64,000 nt of DNA, taken from Tectiglobus sp965223355. Lineage in GTDB: Bacteria; Pseudomonadota; Alphaproteobacteria; Rhizobiales; Hyphomicrobiaceae. Positions within the stretch are counted from its first letter, which is position 1, and each line of letters begins with the position of its first letter. The stretch lies in contig CBDCWE010000003.1 in the NCBI GenBank assembly GCA_965223355.1, positions 1,302,001 to 1,366,000 on the forward strand, in the 5' to 3' direction. A model generated the notes under the pieces. The model was given only the letters and a program-made list of their open reading frames with translations, was not told where the DNA came from and ran no database searches. The position numbers and the translations under genes are program-made. Of this stretch, positions 1 through 8,946 are shown piece by piece.

Positions 1-661
1 GGACCCATTTCTCAGCGGACCCAAAGCTTGCCGGTGATCTCTGCACCCGGCAGCGACGGGAATAGGTCGATCCAGTGCCGGTTCTCGCTGAATAGCGTCG
101 TCAGTGGCCGCAAACTGCAGGCAATAGGTGTAGTAGGTTTCATTGGGCAAACTCATTTGGCTGAGCATGGCGATGAATGGGTCCCGGTGACAAGCACCGG
201 GATGACCCCGGAGGGGTTGGCGTGCGGCGGTGGGAGGCCGCCATGTTCGCGCTGTGCCTCGAATGGGCAGGCGGTTTGAAGGTTTGCTGGAACTTTCAAC
301 ACACACCAACGTCATCCCGGCACGTGTTGCCGAGACCCATTTCTCAGCGGGCCCAAAGCTTGCCGATGATCTCGACACCCGGCAGCGAAGAGGACAGGTC
401 GATCCAGTACCGGTTCTCGCTGAATAGCGTCGTCAGTGGCCGCAAACTGCTGGTATGAGGTGTAGTAGGTTTCATTGGGCAAACTCATTGGTCTGAGCAT
501 GGCGATGAATGGGTCCCGGTGACAAGCACCGGGATGACCCCGGACGGGTTGGCGTGCGGCGGTGGGAGGCCGCCATGTTCGCGCTGCGCCTCGAATGGGA
601 AAACTGTTTGAAGGTTTGCTGGGCCTCTCAACACACACAAACGTCATCCCGGCACGTGTTG
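1..661. repeat. Tandem direct repeat, two copies of about 331 bp
   Basis: Positions 1-331 and 332-661 are near-identical direct copies, and a third copy begins at about 662 but diverges after some 12 bases. Each unit carries the phrase CGTCATCCCGGCACGTG with GGGACCCAT, which is typical of dispersed alphaproteobacterial intergenic repeats. On the minus strand each unit encodes a short stretch beginning MSLPNETYYT of about 50 codons that stays open in both copies, so a duplicated gene fragment is possible. No complete gene is recognised, and several overlapping short frames on both strands appear to be by-products of the high GC content. Confidence 0.8.
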
Positions 662-871
662 CCGGGACCCATGTCGCAGCTGGCTCGGAGTGCGATGTTG
701 TGGATCTGGAAACCAACCAAATGTTCCAGGTTACCGCGCCAGCGCACTAGGGCCTGTTGAGTATCAGGCCATAGGCTGCCTTGACAAATATTGCGCCGAC
801 CGACTTGCCATAACGTCGCCAGTTTGATATACGTAACTATATAACATTATAATGAAATGTGAGCGGTATCT

Positions 872-1270
872 ATGTCACAGACCAAAGTCACTGGCGCAAT
901 CGACAAGATCGCCGTATCGACCTCGACAATATGCGCCGCCCACTGTCTGTGCTTGCCGCTGCTGCTCGGCGTCTTTCCTGCCATCGGGGCGACGTTTCTC
1001 GGAGATGAAAGCTTTCATGAATTCCTGCTCTGGATTGTCATTCCATTGAGCATCGTCGGTCTCTCTCTCGGCTGCCGCCTGCACAAAGACAGGTTCGTCG
1101 CGCTCACAGGCTTCGCGGGTCTGATCGTAATCGGACTCGTTGCGTTAGTTGGCGATGACATGCTCGGCGAGCTTGGCGAGCGTCTCGCAACCTTAGCCGG
1201 CTCTTGCGCGATTGCCGCAGGCCACGTGCGCAATTTCCGGCTGTGCCGCCGAACGAATTGCGCACACTGA
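872..1270 (+). CDS. MerC-domain membrane protein
   Basis: This 132-residue protein resembles the MerC family of small inner-membrane proteins linked to mercury uptake, though many chromosomal MerC homologues have no proven substrate. It carries the family signature CAAHCLCLPLLLG near residues 23-35, where the cysteines sit at the start of the first membrane helix. About four hydrophobic segments follow, and the C-terminal tail is rich in Cys and His (RNFRLCRRTNCAH), typical of the family. A GAGCGG ribosome site lies before the ATG at 872, in an AT-rich upstream stretch with TATAAT-like hexamers. No merR or merA is nearby, so a role in mercury resistance is unproven. Confidence 0.8.
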   Translation: MSQTKVTGAIDKIAVSTSTICAAHCLCLPLLLGVFPAIGATFLGDESFHEFLLWIVIPLSIVGLSLGCRLHKDRFVALTGFAGLIVIGLVALVGDDMLGELGERLATLAGSCAIAAGHVRNFRLCRRTNCAH

Positions 1271-1617
1271 TAACCATCCAGGTCGCTCAGAGCCTTGACC
1301 TTGGGTCGACAATCTTGAGCGGATACAAGCTGGCTTCATTGTGGTTGAGACGTGACAAATCCAGCATGTCCATGAGTTCGACGTTCGCAAAGCGCGAGCG
1401 CAGATCAGCTCGACGTGGATACCAAGACACGCCATATCGCGTTTCAGAGTCAGCGCGAACCATCCCGCGCCGCCGCCACGACCCACCCCTGAGCGCCGGG
1501 CGCTTGTTGCCGCCAGCTGCGTTGGCCACCGCTTGTGGTCCCATGGACCACGGCACGACACCCGCCTCACTGGCAACAACAATCGCGCCGGTGAAGCGGA
1601 TCACTATTTATGCGGGC
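1271..1617. other. Intergenic stretch without a convincing gene
   Basis: No frame here has coding character. Around 1490-1560 is the motif GCTGCGTTGGCCACCGCTTG followed by a GGTCC/GGACC palindrome. A related copy lies near 46300-46345, so this is probably a low-copy dispersed repeat. Confidence 0.5.
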
Positions 1618-1756
1618 TAGATCATCGTGCTTTAAGTTGGAACCGCTATTGCGGTTCCAACTTAAAGTACAAAGATGATCGCCACTTTAGAGGCGAGCAA
1701 CTTTCTGCCTTTATTCAGGATCGTTCCGATTCCGAATAAAGGCAGGTTGCTCTAGC
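1618..1756 (-). repeat. Element A, copy 1 (double palindrome bounded by CTAG)
   Basis: Two adjacent palindromes: GTTGGAACCGC...GCGGTTCCAAC (1636-1665) and GAGCAACTTTC...GGTTGCTC (about 1697-1754). CTAG is present at both outer ends. The same structure recurs at 22150, 27022, 27772 and 42134, in either orientation. It looks like a non-autonomous MITE or a paired transcription terminator. Confidence 0.85.
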
Positions 1757-1787
1757 GGTTTCGATATTGCTCGTTGCTTGCAGTTTG

Positions 1788-2735
1788 TTAGGCGCAATAT
1801 GGGCTGTTCGCTGACCATCGGTGCTGTGCGATATGGGGCGATGCGGCGAGACGGGCCCGGGTGTCCTCCCACATGGATTTCCAAACCCGCCAATCTCGAA
1901 GCTCGCTCTCCGGTTTGCCGCGGGATCGGGCGATGAAATCAGGGAACTGGCTGCGCCCTGTCGGTTGTCCCGTTACGTTGTAACGCAGGTCAAAAGACCA
2001 ACGATAACCGTCACTCCTGTTGGGCAGCGAGGCGTGCGGTGTTAGCGGATGGAAGATGACCGCACCGCCAGCTTTGAGCGGCAGTGGAACAGGCTCTGTC
2101 TGCGGCACGAACTCGTCGGCAATGCCGACCTGCGTCTTCGCGCAATGCGGCAGCATCTCGTTGAAGTTGCCGCCGGCAACCTGCAGACAACCGTTCTCGA
2201 CGGTTGCATTGGTTATCGCTAACCAAACGGTCACGAACTCCGTATCGTCGGCCTCTTCCAACGTAACGCCCAAATCCTGATGCCAGTCAGTCGCAATGAC
2301 ATGTGCGCGGTTTTCTGAGGCGGCCACAGCATGCTGCGGCGGCTTGATGCGGACATGTTGAATTGGGTTCGACGTCAGTTCCGGACCAATCAGCTGCTCG
2401 ACAACATCCAGGACATCCTTGTTCGTGATGAGATCGAAGATCGCCGGGCCGAAGTGCATCGGCGTGTCCTCGCGAATGTCGTCGTGCGGAAGACTGATAT
2501 CGAACGGTTGAAACCAGTCGAATCCGGCGCGGTGGCAGCGGTCAAGCTTGTCCCAGAAACCCAGGTCCTCACCAGCGACCTGAACCAGGCCTTGTTTGTG
2601 CCAGTCAACATAAAGCTGGTCCATGAGCTCGGCGTATTCGGCCCGCACGGCACTGAGTGCGGGCCGGTCAACCAGGTTCTCGACGACGACATAGCCGCGA
2701 CGTCTGAAGTGGTCGATCTGTGCTTCACACAACAT
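1788..2735 (-). CDS. Phytanoyl-CoA dioxygenase (PhyH) family oxygenase
   Basis: This 315-residue protein belongs to the PhyH family of Fe(II)/2-oxoglutarate oxygenases, which hydroxylate small organic acids, amino-acid derivatives and acyl groups. The iron-binding triad is visible as H152-x-D154 (TDWHQD) and a distal His in LTPH (residue 234). Arg residues near 245-251 are candidates for binding 2-oxoglutarate. The ATG at 2735 is preferred because AGGAG lies 10 bases upstream; a longer in-frame start would run into dctM. The gene lies 19 bases after the TRAP permease gene and is probably its last cistron. That suggests the oxygenase acts on the imported compound, but the substrate cannot be read from the sequence. 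Confidence 0.85.
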   Translation of the reverse strand: MLCEAQIDHFRRRGYVVVENLVDRPALSAVRAEYAELMDQLYVDWHKQGLVQVAGEDLGFWDKLDRCHRAGFDWFQPFDISLPHDDIREDTPMHFGPAIFDLITNKDVLDVVEQLIGPELTSNPIQHVRIKPPQHAVAASENRAHVIATDWHQDLGVTLEEADDTEFVTVWLAITNATVENGCLQVAGGNFNEMLPHCAKTQVGIADEFVPQTEPVPLPLKAGGAVIFHPLTPHASLPNRSDGYRWSFDLRYNVTGQPTGRSQFPDFIARSRGKPESELRDWRVWKSMWEDTRARLAASPHIAQHRWSANSPYCA

Positions 2736-2754
2736 CACACGAGCGCTCCTCGGA

Positions 2755-4386
2755 TCACCGCAACAGCAAGGTGACAACAGATGGCCACACCAGCAGAACC
2801 GCCAGCGCCAGCAACTGCACCATGATGAATGGCAGGAAGCCGCGGAAAATGTCGGTGAGCGAAATGTGCGGCGGCGCTACGGACTTCAGATAGAAGGCCG
2901 CCGGGCCGAACGGCGGTGACAGGAAACTGACCTGCATGTTCATACAGAACAGGACGCCAAACCAGATCGCGACATGATGCGGTGAGAGCTGGCCGATGAA
3001 CCCGATTTCTTCGATCGGCAGCTTTTGCACGATCGGCAGGAACACCGGAATGATCAGCAGCACGATGCCGACCCAATCCATGAACGCACCCATGAACAGC
3101 AGGATCAACATCATGGTGAGGAGCACCAGCATGGTTGGCATTTCCGCACCGACAATCAAATTGGCGATGTAGTTGGGACCGCCGGCCAAGGTATAGGCGC
3201 CCGAGAGCGCAGCGGCCCCGACGGTGACCCAGATGATCGTTCCCGTCGAACGCATTGTGCGCATCAGGCTGTCCCACAGCAGGCCCACCGACGCCTCACC
3301 ACGGAACATTGCGATGATAAACACCGCCAGCGCTCCCATTCCGGCTGCTTCGGTAATACCGGTGATGCCGCCGTAGATGGAGCCCATAACGATGCCGATA
3401 ATCGTTATGGGAGGAACCAATCCTTTGCCGTGGTCCCAGCCAAACATCGAACGCTCACGTCCAAACACGAAGAACACAAGTACAAGACCCAAGATCGCAG
3501 CACCGGCCAGATAGGGCAGATGCGAGACCATGCCCAATGCAATCGGATTGACGTTGTCGGCGGTAATGACGTTCTGCCCCGTCACCGTGAAAAACAACGC
3601 GCGCACAAACAGAAGCGCTGCGGCTCCGCTCAACACGATCGAAAGGAACCCGCCAAACATACCGAACTTCTGTGTGCCGGTCGGGTCTTGTGGTTTTGGC
3701 TCTGGCAACGGCGCCATTTGCGGGTTCATCTGGGTTCGGATGATGATATAGAGAATGATCATCGTGGCGAGCATGAACCCGGGCACAAAGGCCGCGGTGA
3801 ACAATGCCTTGATCGAGGTCTCGGTAATCAATCCGTAGATGATCAAAACGATCGATGGCGGGATCATGGTCCCAAGCGAACCCGACGCGCATATCGTGCC
3901 GATCGCCAGGTTTTGATTATAGCCCAGCCGCAGCATCTGCGGCAGCGCGATCAGACCGAGCAACACGACTTCACCGCCAATTATGCCTGACATAGCGGCG
4001 AGGATGACGGCCATGATCGAAGTGACGATCGCGATACCGCCGCGCACTCCCGCGAGCCAGAAGTCAAGCGAATCGTACATCGCCTTGGCCACTCCGGACC
4101 GCTCCAAAAGCGCTGCCATGAAGATGAAGAGCGGCACGGATAACAGGACATACTCGGTCAGGAGATCGAAGATCTTCTGGGCAAGTAGGTATAATGGTCC
4201 GGTCCCCGGGTTTCGGGTCAGAAGTCCGTCACCGAACGTTGTCGGGTCCGTCAGCAGTGTCGGCTCGAACTTCATAATCATGACCAGAAGTGCGAGCACG
4301 GCGGATGCAAGCCCCAAGGGCATTCCGATCGCGAGGAGAAGGAGAAGTCCCAGAACAAGGACCAGCGAAATCGTTCCGACGTCCAT
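2755..4386 (-). CDS. dctM: TRAP transporter large permease, DctM subunit
   Basis: This is the large membrane subunit of a tripartite ATP-independent periplasmic transporter, which imports carboxylates or similar solutes using an ion gradient. At 543 residues it is longer than the usual roughly 430. The extra length is a hydrophilic loop with further helices around residues 220-300. Family motifs include SGIIGGEVVLLGLIALPQM, GSLGTMIPPSIVLIIYG and the late GAFMDWVGIVLLIIPVFLP. It overlaps the dctQ stop codon by one base (TAATG), implying coupled translation. Confidence 0.93.
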   Translation of the reverse strand: MDVGTISLVLVLGLLLLLAIGMPLGLASAVLALLVMIMKFEPTLLTDPTTFGDGLLTRNPGTGPLYLLAQKIFDLLTEYVLLSVPLFIFMAALLERSGVAKAMYDSLDFWLAGVRGGIAIVTSIMAVILAAMSGIIGGEVVLLGLIALPQMLRLGYNQNLAIGTICASGSLGTMIPPSIVLIIYGLITETSIKALFTAAFVPGFMLATMIILYIIIRTQMNPQMAPLPEPKPQDPTGTQKFGMFGGFLSIVLSGAAALLFVRALFFTVTGQNVITADNVNPIALGMVSHLPYLAGAAILGLVLVFFVFGRERSMFGWDHGKGLVPPITIIGIVMGSIYGGITGITEAAGMGALAVFIIAMFRGEASVGLLWDSLMRTMRSTGTIIWVTVGAAALSGAYTLAGGPNYIANLIVGAEMPTMLVLLTMMLILLFMGAFMDWVGIVLLIIPVFLPIVQKLPIEEIGFIGQLSPHHVAIWFGVLFCMNMQVSFLSPPFGPAAFYLKSVAPPHISLTDIFRGFLPFIMVQLLALAVLLVWPSVVTLLLR

Positions 4387-5249
4387 TAGTCCTGGTCCCC
4401 CACGCTGCGCTTGATGGCTTCGAGCTCTTCTTCATCAACATCGTCCGCCGCCGTGTGGACGGTTGGCTCAATGTTCCAGTCGGCGATCAAATTGATGACC
4501 GCCTGGGCAGCGACCAGACAGATGGTGATTAGGATCATCGGCTGAATCGTTGCCGGAATAGGCGGATCGAAAGCCGTACCGAACATTTCCCATTTGTAGA
4601 ACTTGGTGACGAACACCTGCTTGTAACTGCCGTAGACAAGGAAGAATGCGAACACGACGATCAGGGCCGTTGAGATCACATCGAACAGATGCTGCAGCCA
4701 ACGCGGCACCATATCGTAGACAATGAAAATACGTATGTGACAGCGCTGCTGCATGGCGTAGATGCCTGAGCACAAGAATACGAACCCACCGATCCAAAGG
4801 GTCAGCTCGTTCGCCCACAGCGTCGGTGCCTCTACCACATAGCGCAGAAAAACCTCGTAGAGCATGACCAGCGTCATCGAGACGATCATGAGCATCGTGA
4901 CGCGACCGATAAACAGAGCAATCCGATCGATACCGCGCCATTCCTGAAATTCCATCCTGGCAACACGGACCGTCCTGGTTCCGATAACGAACAGGATCGG
5001 AATGAGGACAAGCGCCGCCCAATCAACGATATCGGCTTGGCCTCCAAACAATCCTGGCAATCCTGGGAGGGCGTCCTTGCGTTCGTGCAGCTCGGTCATC
5101 TGGTCGACCAGGCTGTCACTGGCAGGTGGAATGAAATCCAGAATAAACGCCGGCGTATGCCAGACGGCCCAACCGGAACATACAAAGAAGGCGAACGGTA
5201 TCACCCACTCCCAGAATCCGCCGGTCTCTTTGCTATGCGTCTCAGCCAT
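4386..5249 (-). CDS. dctQ: TRAP transporter small permease, DctQ subunit
   Basis: This is the small membrane subunit that pairs with DctM. It has about four core helices: FLRYVVEAPTLWANELTLWI (about residues 139-158) is the characteristic DctQ segment. An extra N-terminal helix pair brings it to 287 residues, longer than a typical 160-220 DctQ. The ATG at 5249 (MAETHSKE) is preferred because a GGAGGG-type ribosome site precedes it and the longer upstream reading overlaps dctP. The tail is acidic (DDVDEEELE). It lies about 100 bases after dctP and overlaps dctM by one base. Confidence 0.9.
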   Translation of the reverse strand: MAETHSKETGGFWEWVIPFAFFVCSGWAVWHTPAFILDFIPPASDSLVDQMTELHERKDALPGLPGLFGGQADIVDWAALVLIPILFVIGTRTVRVARMEFQEWRGIDRIALFIGRVTMLMIVSMTLVMLYEVFLRYVVEAPTLWANELTLWIGGFVFLCSGIYAMQQRCHIRIFIVYDMVPRWLQHLFDVISTALIVVFAFFLVYGSYKQVFVTKFYKWEMFGTAFDPPIPATIQPMILITICLVAAQAVINLIADWNIEPTVHTAADDVDEEELEAIKRSVGDQD

Positions 5250-5352
5250 TGGGGCCCACCCTCCCGGTTGGCGATAAATGACAGTGCAGTTAGGTGTGCA
5301 CGGCGGGGCAAGAACCCTGCCCCACCGCAATTTCGTGCAACGCCATCGCGCA

Positions 5353-6378
5353 TTATTGTACCGCGCCAATGCTCTCGAGGAAGTCAAGGTGGCTCTTGAG
5401 CAGCTCTTTGGCCTCAGGCGTTGTCGCGAACTCACCCCATGCCTTCTTCACGGCTGCACGGTATTTCGCGAGCTCTTCCGGTGACCATTCATAGAGGTTC
5501 ACCCCTTTGGCCTTCAGTTTAACGGCGTTCTGGGCGTTCTTGACCTCATTGATGGTGGTGTTCTTCAGAGCCAACGCCTGCATTGCAACCTTCATGATCG
5601 CTTTGTGATGCTTCGGCATCGCATCCCAGGCGTCTTTGCGGCAGGCAAGGTGGTCGGCCGGCATTGAGTGGAAGCCCGGATAGTTGGTGTGCTTGGCGAT
5701 GTCGTAGAGACCAAGCCCGATATTGTTGGTCAGGTTGGCCGCATCGGCACCATCAATGATCCCCGTTTCCAGTGCCGTGAAGATCTCGTTGAAGTCCATG
5801 ACGATCGGCGATGCGCCGAGGTTTTTAAAGATCAACGTGATAACACCGGGTGGCGAGCGGAACTTCCAGTTCTTGAAGTCTTTGATCCCCCTGATTGGCT
5901 TCGTCGACGACAGTGATTCTGGTCCTGGAATCCACCAGCCGACGAATTCCATGTTGTGTTTGTTGTAAAGTTTGTTGAGCGCCTTATAACCATCGCCGTG
6001 CAGCAACCACGCCATTTGCTGATAGGGGTTTGCATAACCGCCGTTGAGGTCGCCGGCGAACTGGAAAGCCGGGTTCTTACCGGTCTGATAGGAGCCGCCC
6101 GTCATGTCGCAATCGAGGATGCCGGTTGCAGCCGCGTCAAACGTTTCAGCCGACTTGACCACGGATGACGAGTAGAACATCTCGACCTTGATTTCACCGT
6201 TCGACATTTCGGTGATGTCTTTGATGAATTGCTCCGCCATCTGCCCCGACAGCGTTTGCTTAGAGAAGTGCGTTTGAATGCGCAGCTTTGTTTCGGCGGC
6301 AAACGTGCTGCACGTCATGCCGGCGACAGCTAGAGCGGCTCCTGTTGCAACCAGCGACTTGTGTAGATGTTTGAGCAT
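5353..6378 (-). CDS. dctP: TRAP transporter substrate-binding protein, DctP family
   Basis: This 341-residue periplasmic binding protein has a signal peptide likely cut after residue 27 (STFA|AE). Motifs SYQTGKNPAFQF and FRSPPGVITLIFKNLGASP place it with the TakP-like branch of DctP proteins, which bind 2-oxo or hydroxy monocarboxylates. Its order with dctQ, dctM and the dioxygenase defines a four-gene operon transcribed leftward. A strong ribosome site (GGGAGGATCTCAATG) fixes the start. The ligand is inferred only at class level. No regulator gene adjoins the operon. Confidence 0.92.
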   Translation of the reverse strand: MLKHLHKSLVATGAALAVAGMTCSTFAAETKLRIQTHFSKQTLSGQMAEQFIKDITEMSNGEIKVEMFYSSSVVKSAETFDAAATGILDCDMTGGSYQTGKNPAFQFAGDLNGGYANPYQQMAWLLHGDGYKALNKLYNKHNMEFVGWWIPGPESLSSTKPIRGIKDFKNWKFRSPPGVITLIFKNLGASPIVMDFNEIFTALETGIIDGADAANLTNNIGLGLYDIAKHTNYPGFHSMPADHLACRKDAWDAMPKHHKAIMKVAMQALALKNTTINEVKNAQNAVKLKAKGVNLYEWSPEELAKYRAAVKKAWGEFATTPEAKELLKSHLDFLESIGAVQ

Positions 6379-6956
6379 TGAGATCCTCCCATTGTTGCTC
6401 GGGACTTAGGCGAATAGTTCAATTCCTTCCAAAACCAATTGCTTGTAACTCCGCCGATTCCGTTCGCGTTCGAACGGGCGTGCATTCTGAAAAATCGGGT
6501 GGCAACCGGCTGCAGCGCACTTGCGGTTCTGTGAACGCCATTGGCGGGACGACCAACTCTTCACTCTGAACATGTCCGACCCGACCTTTGCTGCCATGGG
6601 CATTTCAGCAAGCGCGCTCGACTATATCGGCCGAACGTGCACCATGAGGGCAGCGAATTCACTTCGACGCGATCATCCAACTTGAGTTGGATATTCCATT
6701 TTTCCCAGTTTACAAATAAAAAATTTCTACTTTCATCGTGGCTGCGAGCTGTACTGGTAGGGTGAGCAGCTGAGCGTTGGAATTTGAGCCCTTGCGACAG
6801 GAAGCAGGTATCAAACGTGCAACTGTGACTGCGCCAATTGCGGAGCAACTCAAAACACGGATGCTGGATGGCAAGTTGGCCCGATCGCTGCACCGGTAGG
6901 TCATCGAAGGTGTCACGAACGATCACCCGTCTCGACTAAGCGAACAGCAGATCAAG
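6379..6956. other. Intergenic region upstream of the TRAP operon
   Basis: About 580 bases without a supportable gene. It should contain the TRAP operon promoter. Near 6810-6890 the plus strand reads IAEQLKTRMLDGKL before a stop, faintly like the N-terminus of a GntR regulator; this may be a decayed remnant but is too short to call. Confidence 0.4.
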
Positions 6957-7114
6957 TTTCCAGGTTTCCAAAGGGCGGCGCCCTTTGGCGGGATCGTTAA
7001 GGGCAGAGCCCTTAACATATCGCCGCTGTGCGGCGATCCTTGAGGGGGTTTCAGCCCCTCAAACACCCCGACCAGGGGATCATCCCCTGGACCCCAGACC
7101 CAATCAGAGGTTCC
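6957..7114 (+). repeat. Element B, copy 1 (triple hairpin)
   Basis: Three successive stem-loops: CGCCGC/GCGGCG, GAGGGG...CCCCTC and CAGGGGATCATCCCCTG, preceded by CTTAAC and a GGCGGCGCCC stretch. The same order occurs at 22020 and 50250, inverted at 48738, and degenerate at 53625. It ends against the stop codon of the Ldh2-family gene and may fold as its 3' end. Confidence 0.8.
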
Positions 7115-8131
7115 TTAGCGCCCGTCCGCCAGGTCCTTGATGGTGTCGTGGAGGCTGACCGGGATCACGATTCCGTCGGTGGGGTGGGTCTTGCGGTTCA
7201 TGTAGCGCCGATCGCCCGGCAGGCGCACGCCGTCCTGAGCGAGCATCCGTGCGAACAGTTGCTCGCAATGCGCGCGCCAGTCACCGCCACCGGTCTTCGA
7301 GGGATCGATGGCGAGGATGAACTCGCCGCCTCGGGGCGGGCCGCCGTCGCGATTGTCGGCCGCGCTTGCCTCAAAGCTGAAGCGCTCGCCGGTGAGGCCT
7401 GCTGCGAGCAATTCGACCATCAGCGAAATCGCCGAGCCCTTGTAGCCGCCGAACGGCAGTTGCACACCGCCGTCGAGGATGGCGCTCGGGTCGGTGGTAT
7501 CGTTGCCGTCGCGATCGAGGCCGGTGCCGACCGGCACCTCGTGGCCGTCGCGGGCAGCAAGCTGGATCTCACCGCGCGCCATGGCCGAGGTTGCCATGTC
7601 GAAGACCATCGGCGGGCCATCCCGGCGCGGCCAGCCAAACGCGATCGGATTGGTCGAGAACAGCGCCGTCGAACCGCCGGCGGGGGCGACAAACGAATTG
7701 GCGGTGGTACAAGCGAGACCGCACAGGCCGGCATCGGCGAGCGGTTCGACTTCCGGCCACAGTGCCGCAAAGTGGTAGGAGTTTACGAGCGCCATACAGG
7801 CAATGCCCTGGGACTTGGCCGCCGCGATCAAGGCATCGCGACCAGCAACGATGCCGAGCGGGGCATAGCCGTTATCGTTGTCGACATGGACGACGCCGGC
7901 GGCGGGCCGGGTCACGATCGGGCTGGCGTGGCCGTTGACCTTGCCGCTGCGCAGCGAAGCAACGTATCCCGGCAACCGGAACAGGCCGTGCGATGCGCTG
8001 CCGTCGCGCTCGGCCGTCGTAATGGTCTCGGTCAAGGCTTCGGCATTGGCCGCATCGCAGCCGTTGGCGATCAACGTGGCGTAAGCAAGCGCGCGCACGT
8101 CTTCCAAGGTCAGTCTGACGGTTTCGGACAT
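7115..8131 (-). CDS. Ldh2-family NAD(P)-dependent malate/L-lactate dehydrogenase-like oxidoreductase
   Basis: This 338-residue protein matches the Ldh2/ComC/DpkA superfamily, soluble enzymes that interconvert 2-hydroxy acids and 2-oxo acids or reduce cyclic imino acids. Family marks include TAERDGSASHGLFRLPGY with the catalytic His48, the segment NSYHFAALWPEVEPLA, PIAFGWPR in the cofactor region, and LPFGGYKGSAISLMVELL late in the chain. GGAGG lies eight bases before the ATG. It is monocistronic and its stop codon abuts Element B. Substrate preference among malate, lactate, sulfolactate, ureidoglycolate or piperideine-carboxylate cannot be decided from sequence alone. Confidence 0.87.
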   Translation of the reverse strand: MSETVRLTLEDVRALAYATLIANGCDAANAEALTETITTAERDGSASHGLFRLPGYVASLRSGKVNGHASPIVTRPAAGVVHVDNDNGYAPLGIVAGRDALIAAAKSQGIACMALVNSYHFAALWPEVEPLADAGLCGLACTTANSFVAPAGGSTALFSTNPIAFGWPRRDGPPMVFDMATSAMARGEIQLAARDGHEVPVGTGLDRDGNDTTDPSAILDGGVQLPFGGYKGSAISLMVELLAAGLTGERFSFEASAADNRDGGPPRGGEFILAIDPSKTGGGDWRAHCEQLFARMLAQDGVRLPGDRRYMNRKTHPTDGIVIPVSLHDTIKDLADGR

Positions 8132-8946
8132 CGATCAGCCTCCGGTCTCCGAGCGGTTTTGATTGTCGGCCATCGTCGCTCATCGCCGCCGGTTGTGCAA
8201 TTGCTCTCTACCGGCGTTCGGACGTGCGCGTGATTGTGGGATTGCCGGCCCGGGTTGCCCGGTGCGCTTGCGGCGACGGCCCGCGAGCCTGCCGTCCTGG
8301 CCGTCGGCTCCAGCCGCGCGCGATGGCGTGTCATGTCGAGATTTCGGTTTGCCAGTCCGCACTCGTCAAACACCGGTAGCGCGTCATCATCCACCGACAT
8401 CACAACTACCGGCGTTGCAAAAAAAAGAGAGCCGGGTAGCGGCCACCGGCTCTCCTCTCTCGTTTTTTCGAGAGTTGGACTTTACTACCGAAGTTGCTCA
8501 AACCTGGTAGCAACGTCTTTAAGGCCCGCGTCACCTTGCCGGTGAAGCGTGCCGAACATATCCGCCGGTCGAACGACAAAATTCGGCGGTTATCGGATTC
8601 GCGCTTCTGTCAGTCTTGCCGGCGCGAGAGATCGTCTCTGGCGGTGGGCGATCGCGTCTTGCGATTCGGGCCCTAAAGTGTTGCCTGCGTGCATTCGGAA
8701 ACGTGAATCGTCTTGTCACAACGCCACATTCTCTGGCTATCCAGTTCGATCCACAACCGGGATGAACCAGAATCACGCAGAACTCCGCTTAAGCAATATC
8801 CTGCATTTTGCTGATTTGTCACCCTCTTTTCGACGTTCCCGTGACTTGCCTGCCCGCACGGCGACTTTTAAGACTCACTTGACAACGCGAGTCAGCAACA
8901 GCTTTGCAAAATGATAACGATACACAATTCCGGGTGATCAACGCTC
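8132..8946. other. Large divergent intergenic region
   Basis: About 815 bases separate the leftward dehydrogenase from rightward aroC. No frame looks coding. It holds an isolated factor-independent terminator (8418-8468) and should contain both divergent promoters. The space on either side of the terminator could encode a small RNA. Confidence 0.5.
8418..8468 (-). terminator. Factor-independent terminator, possibly bidirectional
   Basis: Perfect 9-bp stem GAGAGCCGG/CCGGCTCTC (8427-8435 with 8446-8454). On the minus strand an eight-to-nine T run follows; on the plus strand CTCTCTCG and six T follow. No annotated gene ends here, so it may terminate an unannotated small RNA or a long leader. 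Confidence 0.75.

Noticed and set aside
3025..3990. Long plus-strand frame opposite dctM, rich in His, Arg and Asp
   Set aside because: It is the antisense shadow of a well-supported membrane gene; the composition is exactly what the reverse of hydrophobic codons gives.
6710..6926. Possible GntR regulator remnant upstream of the TRAP operon
   Set aside because: Only about 14 residues (IAEQLKTRMLDGKL) resemble the family and a stop follows at once; too short to call.
7028..8233. 401-codon plus-strand frame opposite the Ldh2-family gene
   Set aside because: Overlaps a clear dehydrogenase on the other strand and shows no domain; a GC-driven shadow.
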